This document shows, piece after piece, positions 1 through 8,169 of a stretch of DNA of 64,000 nucleotides. Below the pieces are notes generated by a model. That model was not told the origin of the DNA. It made no database searches and saw nothing but the letters and a program-made list of their open reading frames with translations. The translations under genes and the position numbers were made by a program. Numbering within the stretch: the stretch's first letter is position 1; each line of letters begins with the position of its first letter. Origin of the DNA: Corallium rubrum. Taxonomy: Eukaryota; Cnidaria; Anthozoa; Scleralcyonacea; Coralliidae. The DNA is taken from positions 20,354,727 to 20,418,726 of the forward strand of contig OZ035998.1 of assembly GCA_964035015.1 (NCBI GenBank), read 5' to 3'.

Positions 1-764
1 CCTTCTACTAATTTGTATTAGATGTTTCAGTTAATTTCTATAGTTCTTAAATATATTATGATAATAAGTTGACCTACAGTTTTAATATATGTTTTGTATA
101 GGCTATTTTTAATATTTAAACATACCCTTAAGGCACTAGTAATCCAAGGTTTAGACATATGTTTAACTTTCTTATTATTTATTTATAGATCCTTATTATT
201 TATCTGTTTCAATGGAAGATGTTTATCAATAATTGTATTCAACTTAGTGTAAAAAGCCCCCAAAACAATATTAACATCATTGTTCTCAGGCAATTCCACA
301 TTCCAATCCATTAATTGTAAATCATCAATTAGATCATTTTCATTGTAGTTGGAATAGTCCCGTCTAAAGAATTTGAACTTTTTTGGAAGAGTGGAAAATT
401 TATTAACAATTAGAAAATCAGGAAGATGATCTGTAAGGTCATGAATTATATTTCCACTTATATAGTATGATGGGAATTAAAAAACATATTGTCAGTTAAA
501 GTAGCAGAATGATCAGTTGTACGAGTAGGTTGAAGTATATGAAGGCTAAACAAATATGACCCAAGTGTATTAAGAAAATCATCTGTTGGTTGATGAGAGT
601 CAGAGTTAAGTAAATTTATGTTGAAATCAACCATTATAATACAAAACTTTTGTGTCCGATTAATTTTATCTATTGTTGTATCTAGATAACTCATAAACGT
701 TTCAAGATTACTACCTGGGTGTCTATAAATAACTCCACAAATAAGATCATGTTGCAAATCACTA
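1..764 (-). pseudogene. CR1/L2-like non-LTR element, distal endonuclease and linker
   Basis: This is the downstream part of a non-LTR retrotransposon ORF2, read on the minus strand and running off the window edge. The reading ICGVIYRHPGSN, then FCIIMVDFNINLL, then LQPTRTTDHSATLTDNMF matches the APE-type endonuclease of CR1/L2-like elements, which nicks target DNA to prime reverse transcription. Below 460 the minus strand continues as the usual linker toward the reverse transcriptase (HDLTDHLPDFLIV, SKPWITSALR, NSLYKTYIKT), with interruptions. It is broken at 764/765 by the YR retrotransposon; the missing upstream half resumes at 5539. The reading frame changes across that point and there are stops, so the copy is dead. 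The reverse transcriptase would lie outside the window. Confidence 0.8.
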
Positions 765-870
765 TTACGTTCTAATTCACTGCGTTCAAACGAACGTAAA
801 GCATTTTCCCCTTTTATTACTATGAAAACAGACAAACAGGTTATGGTTGGATTCACTAGCAGATCCCAAC
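765..870 (-). repeat. Split direct repeat A1 (outer)
   Basis: A 106-bp block repeated with near identity at 4660-4765, in the same orientation. It forms the outer, coding-downstream end of the YR retrotransposon. Its plus-strand left edge TTACGTTCTAATTC abuts non-LTR endonuclease sequence, which fixes the boundary of the element. Confidence 0.85.
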
Positions 871-967
871 TATTTTAATAATCGCGAAATACGACGTTCG
901 TTAAATCATCGCACAATGTTATTACGTTGCAAATTGCCTCAAGAAAGTACAAATAATAATTTTACAA
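871..967. other. YR element 3' untranslated segment
   Basis: Short AT-rich stretch between repeat A1 and the stop of the recombinase ORF. No further motif is seen. Confidence 0.5.
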
Positions 968-2014
968 TTATAGCCCCAGATAACTGGAAACTTCTAATCT
1001 GCTGTGCAAACTTTCCTGAACGTACATATCCTTAGCAGTGTCCGTTTTCCATCTTCCGTGTAATTTGAGAAGTCTTTCAGGAATGGAGTTGTTACTGTTT
1101 TGTACCACTGATGTTATACCACCTGACCTTAAACTGTGTAGACCATACTTCGTGGCGTCATAATCGAGAGTCGTTAACGCTTCCTTAAATAACTCTCGGC
1201 TTCGTGAATACGAAAGTGCACCTTTTCCCAACGAATAGAAAGATCCGCGCTTGTGGAACACCAATGGACGGAACAGAAAGGCCGAGCTGTCGAACTCGAT
1301 GTTGGCAAGGCCCATGTACTTCGATAACACGCTTACGGGACAGTATTCGCCGCCGATTTTTTGAATGTAAACAAATTGTCCTTCACGATAAATATCCGTT
1401 TTGCTTTGTGGAACAAGTATTCTAAGATGGTCGTCGTGCCAATCAATGTGATCTGCTTGAATATTGCTCAATTCTTTAAACCTAAAAAATCCTGCAAAAC
1501 CTATTGAACACATAGCTGCAATTCTTAAATCTTTTAGATTATTGTTACTTCTGCCAAATTTGTCTATTAACTTTTTGATAAGGCCTGTAGACACGGGTTT
1601 CTTCTTTCGGATGGGTTTGCTATATGTTCTCTTCGCAGATTCTATTATGTTCTTACAAAAAGGACTGTCCAGTGGATTAGGATTATTATCAGGTGTAAAA
1701 GAATGCAACCACTTTAAAGCGGCGCTGGCTAGCTGAACTGAACTTACGGACTTCGAGTCTTTGGCTTTCGAAAATAGAAACAACGCGATAACTGAAACGG
1801 GAAAGGACAATGTTAGCGGAATTTCCTTTTCCTTGCAGCACTGAAAGAACTTACTAATAACTCGTTCGTATGCTTCTGTCGTTGAGTCGCTACGAGATTT
1901 TAACACGACATCAACAAGACTTTCCAGACGTTGAATGACAACTTTAGGCGCATTTTCCCAAGATTTGCTTGAGCATACAACCTGAAAGAGGGGAAACGTT
2001 AGTGTGTGCAACAA
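968..2014 (-). CDS. Tyrosine recombinase of the YR retrotransposon
   Basis: An open 348-codon frame. The product would be a tyrosine recombinase that joins circular element DNA to the target in the nucleus. The N-terminal half looks like a core-binding domain (about residues 30-130). The C-terminal half has the family's catalytic set: Arg in GFFRFKEL (R178), Lys in SKTD (K205), HSLR (H293 and R296), HGRW (H319) and the nucleophile Tyr in MYVQES (Y331), all in the right order. The length fits DIRS/Ngaro recombinases. The first codons overlap a pyrimidine-rich stretch ending in CAG (minus strand, about 1990-1999) that looks like a 3' splice site, so the true N-terminus may be spliced and the ATG at 2014 is uncertain. 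Catalytic residues appear intact, unlike the damaged gag and RT. Confidence 0.85.
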   Translation of the reverse strand: MLHTLTFPLFQVVCSSKSWENAPKVVIQRLESLVDVVLKSRSDSTTEAYERVISKFFQCCKEKEIPLTLSFPVSVIALFLFSKAKDSKSVSSVQLASAALKWLHSFTPDNNPNPLDSPFCKNIIESAKRTYSKPIRKKKPVSTGLIKKLIDKFGRSNNNLKDLRIAAMCSIGFAGFFRFKELSNIQADHIDWHDDHLRILVPQSKTDIYREGQFVYIQKIGGEYCPVSVLSKYMGLANIEFDSSAFLFRPLVFHKRGSFYSLGKGALSYSRSRELFKEALTTLDYDATKYGLHSLRSGGITSVVQNSNNSIPERLLKLHGRWKTDTAKDMYVQESLHSRLEVSSYLGL

Positions 2015-2324
2015 TACTTCTATTCACGCTCAAAGAGAATTGCAATAATTTAAAGTCTGTACTGTGTAAGCCGTGCAAAAAACAATATTTCATATTCTCT
2101 CAAAACGTTGGAGCAGCCAGCGCCGCTTCTGCACATATAATATAGGCCAGTGCCACATTAAATCCTCTTTTAAAATAGCTGACACTAACAAATTGTGGCC
2201 AGTGCCACTTGTTAGTTCGTTTCATGATAACCCAAAACCATTTCTTACTATTAAAGGCGATTTCAAATGAAATATGCTGCCAGACTGTATAAAACATACG
2301 AACAGAAAGTAGAACACAATTTAA
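2015..2324. other. Spacer or intron between RNase H and recombinase frames
   Basis: About 310 bp without a convincing coding frame. A 12-bp direct repeat (GGCCAGTGCCAC) occurs twice on the plus strand, near 2146 and 2197. The acceptor-like tract ahead of the recombinase suggests an intron end here, but I see no clear donor in the RNase H frame, which ends in a plain stop. Confidence 0.4.
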
Positions 2325-3154
2325 TTATCTCTGGAAGTCCATGCGAAAAGCTATCATTTGTCCCCAGAATCTGTCAGATCCGAATAGTGAATTAACATTG
2401 CGACCCTGCTTTAAAATATCTCGACCCTCAAAAACTTTACGATCTATGACAAACGTTCGAAACTTCGACATGATAACAGGCCAAGAATTAGCCGATGGCC
2501 AAAAGGGTACTACTATGGTCGTTGTTGCTTGCTGATGCCACATGTAATGCAGAACTCTGGAAATAATGGGAACTGGCGGGACAGCCCAACAAATCTCATT
2601 GGCTAAGTTTTGGATGAAAAAATCGACTCCGCTTGTATTGGGATTCCAAAATCTTGAGAAAAATCGTTGTAACTTACAATTGTAGTAATTCGCAAAACAA
2701 TCAACCGTATACGGTCCCCATAGATTATTCAAATAAGCAAAACACGCATTCGTGATTTCCCAATCGTCGATATCGATAAGACGGCTTAGATAGTCAGCTC
2801 TAGTGTTCAAATCTCTCGGGATCCACTGAATATCCAAGTTAATAGCGTTTTGAAGACAAACGCTGAAGATACGAAGAGCAATATCGTGCAGCTCTAAACG
2901 CATACTTCCGACCTCAACTATTTTGCTGCTGCCTGATTGTCAGTAAACCATTTAACGGGGGAACCTTTTATAATATCTTTAAACGATAGAATAGCAAATT
3001 CGATGGCAGCCAATTCTCTCCATGTGGAACTTTTAGCCCTCTCATGAGGTAACCACATTTTGTGACATACAGTAGCCTCATTCATTGTTATCAGCGATCC
3101 GCAGCCGGTATCGCTGGCATCTGAGTACGCAAAACAACTTGGCGTTTTATACAA
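2325..3154 (-). pseudogene. RNase H and downstream domain of the YR retrotransposon
   Basis: Two minus-strand frames (2918-3154, then 2325-2903) together cover the RNase H and the conserved region after it. The first has FAYSDASDTGCG, WRELAAIE and FTDNQAA, the Asp/Glu/Asp signature of RNase H in DIRS/Ngaro elements. The second continues IQWIPRDLNTRADYLSR, then a conserved stretch with VDCFANYYNCKL and RFWNPNTSGVD, and ends at a natural stop. A frame change near 2905-2918 breaks the reading, so this copy is not translatable as one protein. RNase H would degrade the RNA template during reverse transcription. Confidence 0.8.
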
Positions 3155-4443
3155 AAAACAGTTCCTTTCGTTGTAAGACTCTTATATTGTCTCTCCAAAA
3201 ATAAATCTCCCGTCTACAGTAATCATCTAATCGGAATTCTGTGTCCCAAGTAGAGGCAGTAGCTATGGACATGCTACAATGCCTGGTCATTATCCTCGCT
3301 ATGGTACCAATAACTGCCCCAGTGGAAATAATCTGCCCGACAAGAGCTGCCAATTGCCTTGCCGAAATTTTAAATGCAAATGCAATTATTTGCTCTATTG
3401 TGTCGAAAATTTTTTGAATTCGTCTTGGCACAATACTCAAAGTACCTTTTTGAGAGTTCCACGTCAGCCCCAACCAATCTAACGATTGTGTAGGTTCCCA
3501 AATTGATTTTTCATCGTTTGGGATAAAACCGGCGCGTATGAGATCATGTCTCACCGTTTTGGCATTAGAACTGCAAGTTTGCATACTTTTGTCTAAAGAC
3601 CAACCGTCATCCAAAAATATAGCAATGATTATACCGATATATCGCCAGTGCTTTTCTAAAGGTTTCACCACTTTGGTGAAAATATGTGGAGCTGTCGATA
3701 GACCAAATGGAAGGACAGTAAAAACGTAAAAGGAATCGCTTTGTGCATTAGGAGAACGCCAAGAAAAACCTAAATACGTTTGATGCTCGTTGTATATGTC
3801 TATATGATGATATCCGCTTTTCAAATCAAAACTAAACGTATGCATTCTGCTGGTAATACGCCAAGGCTATTTTCCAATCTTCGTATTTGACTTTCATTTT
3901 CAACAAACACTTATTCACGTGCCTTAGGTCTAGGATTAATCTCTTTTTACCGCTCGCTTGGACAGCGACTGATAAAGGATTAACAACTTGAGGAGCAGTA
4001 TGAATCTGGATAACCCTGCCAGAGTTAACAAGCTCTAAAATAGCTTCGTTGACGAAAACCACATGCTTTTCAGCTGATTTATTATTCTTCAAATGCACTG
4101 GTTCCGGTAATTTTTCGAAAGGCAATTTGTAGCCATGCTCTATAACGTCAAGGATAAATCTTGATGTACCAATTGTTCTCCAAAACGATACATTTCTTTT
4201 GAGATTTCCTTTCACGTTTTGAGTATAGCCTATTTCAAACTCAAAATTTTTAGAGGATAATTCAGGTACCTGTAACAATTCATCGCGGCTTGAAATTGGG
4301 TCCTGATTTACCGTAAGTATATCCACTTTGGCCTCCGTATTGGAATGGTCTGTCATTCCACGGTAATTTACACTGCCTTGCCCAGTGGCCGCAATTGTTG
4401 CATTTGAAACATCTGCCGTAGTCCTCATTAGTGCTTCTACTGC
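3147..4443 (-). pseudogene. Reverse transcriptase with upstream gag zinc knuckle, frameshifted
   Basis: Second exon of the element's main reading region. After a predicted acceptor (AG at 4445-4444) the frame opens with a CCHC zinc knuckle, CFKCNNCGHWARQC (C-x2-C-x4-H-x4-C), typical of a gag nucleic-acid-binding tail. It continues into an RT N-terminal region with KRLILDLRHVN (ORF 3832-4428). A one-base frame change near 3840 leads into 3147-3845, which holds FSFDLKSGYHHIDI (first catalytic Asp), FTVLPFGLSTAP and IAIFLDDGW (the catalytic pair, the DIRS/Ngaro form of YxDD). All core RT motifs are present, but the frameshift inactivates it. Confidence 0.85.
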
Positions 4444-4504
4444 CTGCGAAAAGAAGATTGCTCTGCAGTTACAAATTAAACTGTGAAAGGGAGGGTGGGA
4501 GGGA

Positions 4505-4660
4505 ATGTGTAGTTGTAGGATCAGCGAGTGAGAGTGATAATAGTGCGGCAGAAGGGCGTATTTATACGATACAAGACAATGAAATTACTGAAGCCTTGCA
4601 AGGTATTGTGCTAAGCACAATCAATCTGCTAATCATATTCATACCAGCGGAAAATTCATT
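4505..4660 (-). repeat. Split direct repeat B1 (internal)
   Basis: A 156-bp block repeated at 5383-5538 with no visible difference and the same orientation. It directly adjoins A2, forming the B1-A2 junction expected to match the circle junction of a YR retrotransposon. Confidence 0.85.
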
Positions 4661-4765
4661 TACGTTCTAATTCACTGCGTTCAAACGAACGTAAAGCATT
4701 TTCCCCTTTTATTACTATGAAAACAGACAAACAGGTTATGGTTGGATTCACTAGCAGATCCCAAC
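4660..4765 (-). repeat. Split direct repeat A2 (internal)
   Basis: A 106-bp direct copy of 765-870, joined to B1 inside the predicted gag intron. Confidence 0.85.
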
Positions 4766-4821
4766 CATATGAGAAATAACAAAGTACAAAAGAACCAAAT
4801 GGTCATTTAACTACATCCTAC

Positions 4822-5373
4822 CACGAAAAAGCTGATTATCAGAACCAATAGCAGCAATTTTAGGTCTTTTGTCGCTGGATTTCGACTGCAGCTCTTTCTG
4901 TCTCCGTTTTCGGCTGACGGATTCCTTTGCTTTCTTGAGACGTTTCTCGTCTTCCGATCCGGAAGCCAAGTCATTGGACTCATATTCCTCGACAACTTGC
5001 CAGCCATCTTTGTTCCGATCAGCTATTTTGATCAGCTTTTGCCTCTTTCAAATAAGCTCTTTGCCTTGTTCTACCAGCTGCTGCACTGGACGGCCGTGTT
5101 CCGGCTTTTGATTTTCTGTATGAATGCTGTCGAAAATCGAATCAATCTGCGCGTTTAACTCGAATTGCTTCTGATTTCCCTTGTATTTAAGCTGAACGAT
5201 CTCTTTTTCTTGCTTTTGATCTCAAATTCCTTGCCTTTCTGATCAAATCGCTCTTCTAAGTAGGATTTGAACATCGAAAAGACTTGTTGTACACTGTCAT
5301 CTTTTGAATTTTCTTCAGCAAACTTTGAGGATTCTCCGGCTTCGTTATCAACTGGTGATTCGCGGTCAGACAT
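4822..5373 (-). pseudogene. Gag exon 1 of the YR retrotransposon
   Basis: Starts at ATG 5373 (MSDRESPVDNEAGESSKF), ten bases inside repeat B2. An acidic N-terminus is followed by a likely coiled-coil region. The frame then shifts near 5215 and meets one in-frame stop near 5046. It continues as KLIKIADRNKDGWQVVEEYE and an acidic-then-basic tract ending at IGSDNQLFRG, just before the predicted intron donor at 4821. The DGWQVVEEYE region followed by charged residues is typical of gag-like ORF1 proteins of DIRS/Ngaro elements. The predicted role is packaging of element RNA. This copy is inactive because of the frameshift and the stop. Confidence 0.7.
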
Positions 5374-5382
5374 AGCAGAATT

Positions 5383-5538
5383 ATGTGTAGTTGTAGGATC
5401 AGCGAGTGAGAGTGATAATAGTGCGGCAGAAGGGCGTATTTATACGATACAAGACAATGAAATTACTGAAGCCTTGCAAGGTATTGTGCTAAGCACAATC
5501 AATCTGCTAATCATATTCATACCAGCGGAAAATTCATT
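5383..5538 (-). repeat. Split direct repeat B2 (outer)
   Basis: 156-bp outer repeat, identical as read to 4505-4660. Its plus-strand right edge, GAAAATTCATT, abuts the resumed non-LTR endonuclease sequence at 5539, defining the second boundary of the YR element. Confidence 0.85.
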
Positions 5539-6740
5539 GAATCTCACTCAATTCACAGTGCTTCATAATCAACGGTTGATACTGACAGATCATCTCTCAT
5601 ATTAATAAAACTCAATTGATTATTAACAAAGAACCCAGGTCCACCAGCAGGTTACTTAAGCTGGGTTGTGAAAAAATGTATAGCCAGAATATTAATATTA
5701 GTCAACGGATGTTTATTGTTTTATAATAATCTTTGTTTCAGTTAAGCCAATAACAGAAAAGTTGTGCTTTAAGTCGGATAATAATTGCATTAGGTCATCA
5801 AAATTTACACTAAGACTTCGAATGTTCGGGAATGCAGAACTGAGAAATGCTGTCTAGAAGTACAATTTCTTATCTCATCACTGTCTTGAAATTCAATAAT
5901 GTAATATTTGAAATTTGTTTGTGTAGGAATGTTTATATCAGGATCAAAATTGGAGAGATTTGAATTAGGGATTATTGAGAAAGGGATTTCAAACCTTGGT
6001 AAGTTTACAAAATTAGATTGAGACAGGCATAGCAATAATAAAATAAATACAATAATCTTAGAAGCTTATCTGTCAGATCAAGAGTTGGCATTTTTGTACA
6101 TCCTCTCTATGTCACGACCATTTTTTTACACACGGCAGGGCTATCAGAATCTCGATGAAGAAGGATTTTAACGGAAAACGTCCAAATAAATTTGAAGTTC
6201 AGTGCTCTTTTAACCCGAAGACATTGGTTGAATAGGGATTTATTCTGCTGAGTCAAACTTTCAGAAAATTACTGAAATTTTTTCGTTCATCGAGTCTTGT
6301 AAAACCAAGGTCTCATGTGGATTTATTGCGCATGCCTCGCCTTGCTTTATAGTAGGAATCTCGCGCATTTCTACGAACAAACTTGACAATAATCGGTGGC
6401 TCTCGTTGGACATGTTGTTGATTACTTGCAGAAGACCTCCTAGGACTAGGGAGTCTGTGGCTTACTGAAATGCCACCTTCATTCACCTCAAACCCTATCA
6501 ATTTACCAACATCTCTAACGATAACATTTGTATCTTCTTTGCTCTGATCTTGTGTATAGGAATACCTCGGATTTCCAGACTCGGGTCTCCCTCCTCCATT
6601 TCGTTCATGCCATTCTTCAACAGGCTCAACTTGTTCGATATATTGTTCAAATCAGATTTAAACACTTATTATCTTTAACCAGAATACAATTCTCTGTTTC
6701 AAGAACATCAATTCTAGCCATATAGTGAGGATGTTGCAGT
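5539..6740 (-). pseudogene. CR1/L2-like non-LTR element, ORF1 and endonuclease start
   Basis: Upstream half of the element broken by the YR insertion. From high to low coordinate, the minus strand first gives an ORF1 region with EIRGIPIHK, then GKLIGFEVNEGGISVSHRLPS and PPIIVKFVRRNARD (6313-6501), an RNA-binding (RRM-like) ORF1 signature. It then gives the start of the APE endonuclease: RSLSVNFDDLMQLLSDL, FSVIGLTETK, and near 5560 TVDYEAL followed by a stop where Trp is normally found. That stretch leads into the YR boundary, and the continuation is at 764. Several stops and frame changes show the copy was decayed. ORF1 would coat element RNA and the endonuclease nick the target. Confidence 0.75.
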
Positions 6741-6744
6741 CATC

Positions 6745-6985
6745 AATAGCCCCAATTGTGTGTTTCATGCTACCAACACAAAACTTGGCAATCTTATAGA
6801 GTTTGAGGTGCTTAAAAATATAGGGTCAGGACCCCAACGCCAAAGTACCTCTAAACGTTATTTTTAGACATCCCAACTAGGTCCCAAACCCCCCGGAGAG
6901 TTTTGTGCAATTTAACCTTATAACGAGATTAAATTAAGTCATATTCAGTTGAAAATGGATACAACTAAACACTTCCATCTTAAGA
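6745..6985 (+). repeat. Dispersed repeat R, left part
   Basis: Matches the reverse complement of about 19105-19345 at high identity (shared words include AATTTAACCTTATAACGAGAT and AAACACTTC). It leads directly into the pentanucleotide array. The repeat family is not recognised; it may be a non-autonomous element or the untranslated region of one. Confidence 0.75.
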
Positions 6986-6998
6986 ACGATACATTACT

Positions 6999-8083
6999 TG
7001 CTATACTATACTATACTATACTATACTATACTATACTATACTATACTATACTATACTATACTATACTATACTATACTATACTATACTATACTATACTATA
7101 CTATACTATACTATACTATACTATACTATACTATACTATACTATACTATACTATACTATACTATACTATACTATACTATACTATACTATACTATACTATA
7201 CTATACTATACTATACTATACTATACTATACTATACTATACTATACTATACTATACATATACTATACATATACTATACATATACTATACATATACTATAC
7301 ATATACTATACATATACTATACATATACTATACATATACTATACATATACTATACATACTATACCATACCATACCATACCGTCCATACCAAATCATACCA
7401 TACCATACCATACCATACCATACCATACCATACCATACCATACCATACCATACCATACCATACCATACCATACCATACCATACCATACCATACCATACCA
7501 TACCATACCATACCATACCATACCATACCATACCATACCATACCATACCATACCATACCATACCATACCATACCATACCATACCATACCATACCATACCA
7601 TACCATACCATACCATACCATACCATACCATACCATACCATACCATACCATACCATACCATACCATACCATACCATACCATACCATACCATACCATACCA
7701 TACCATACCATACCATACCATACCATACCATACCATACCATACCATACCATACCATACCATACCATACCATACCATACCATACCATACCATACCATACCA
7801 TACCATACCATACCATACCATACCATACCATACCATACCATACCATACCATACCATACCATACCATACCATACCATACCATACCATACCATACCATACCA
7901 TACCATACCATACCATACCATACCATACCATACCATACCATACCATACCATACCATACCATACTATACTATACTATACTATACTATACTATACTATACTA
8001 TACTATACTATACTATACTATACTATACTATACTATACTATACTATACTATACTATACTATACTATACTATACTATACTATAC
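6999..8083 (+). repeat. Mosaic pentanucleotide array (CTATA/CCATA), 1.1 kb
   Basis: Pure (CTATA)n to about 7254, then an 11-bp unit (CATATACTATA) to about 7350, a short irregular stretch (7353-7393), (CCATA)n from about 7394 to 7962, then (CTATA)n again to 8083. The unit order is roughly symmetrical. Long open frames on both strands are artefacts of the repeat and are not called as genes. The related copy at 19.1 kb has only about two CTATA-like units here. Confidence 0.97.
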
Positions 8084-8169
8084 ATAACCAAACTTTTACA
8101 ATGATTTAAGGGTGTTACTTGGCCCAGTCCTCCAATATACACTCTTACTCGAAAATGCACCTCAGCTTT
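8084..8169 (+). repeat. Dispersed repeat R, right part
   Basis: Continues the match to the second copy (reverse complement of about 19026-19105): AATGATTTAAGGG, then CCAATATACACTCTTACTCG, ending at CACCTCAGCTT. Similarity stops near 8169, where the CR1-type element begins. Confidence 0.75.

Larger units (their letters stand above)
4444..4821 (-). other. Predicted spliceosomal intron in gag holding repeats B1 and A2
   Basis: On the minus strand the gag frame runs to ...CAGCTTTTTCGTG, followed by the donor GTAGGA (G at 4821). It resumes after a pyrimidine-rich acceptor TTCTTTTCGCAG ending at 4444. Splicing joins the phases exactly and connects the basic gag region to the zinc knuckle with no stop between. 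The 378-bp intron contains A2 and B1 (4505-4765), which otherwise would put stops through gag. This is inferred from splice motifs and frame; no transcript evidence is available. Confidence 0.7.
765..5538 (-). mobile_element. Tyrosine-recombinase retrotransposon (PAT/Ngaro-like), near complete
   Basis: A 4.77-kb element on the minus strand in the order gag (with zinc knuckle), reverse transcriptase, RNase H plus downstream domain, tyrosine recombinase. There are no LTRs. Two sequence blocks each occur twice in direct orientation: A at 765-870 and 4660-4765, B at 4505-4660 and 5383-5538, giving A1...B1A2...B2. Such split direct repeats are known in PAT and Ngaro elements, which integrate by a tyrosine recombinase through a circular DNA and make no target duplication. 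Here the outer flanks belong to one non-LTR endonuclease, and the bases ATT sit at both outer junctions and at B1-A2, as expected for recombination at a short shared core. Gag and RT contain stops or frameshifts; the recombinase is open. The B1A2 block lies near the 5' end of the coding order, unlike the usual 3' position. Confidence 0.85.

Noticed and set aside
1204-1736. Plus-strand frames opposite the recombinase
   Set aside because: Antisense shadows of the minus-strand recombinase, which has all catalytic residues.
6949-8109. Long frames of repeated YYTIL/IPYHT and MVWYG on both strands
   Set aside because: They are translations of a pentanucleotide array, which lacks stops in several frames. 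No non-repeat coding content.
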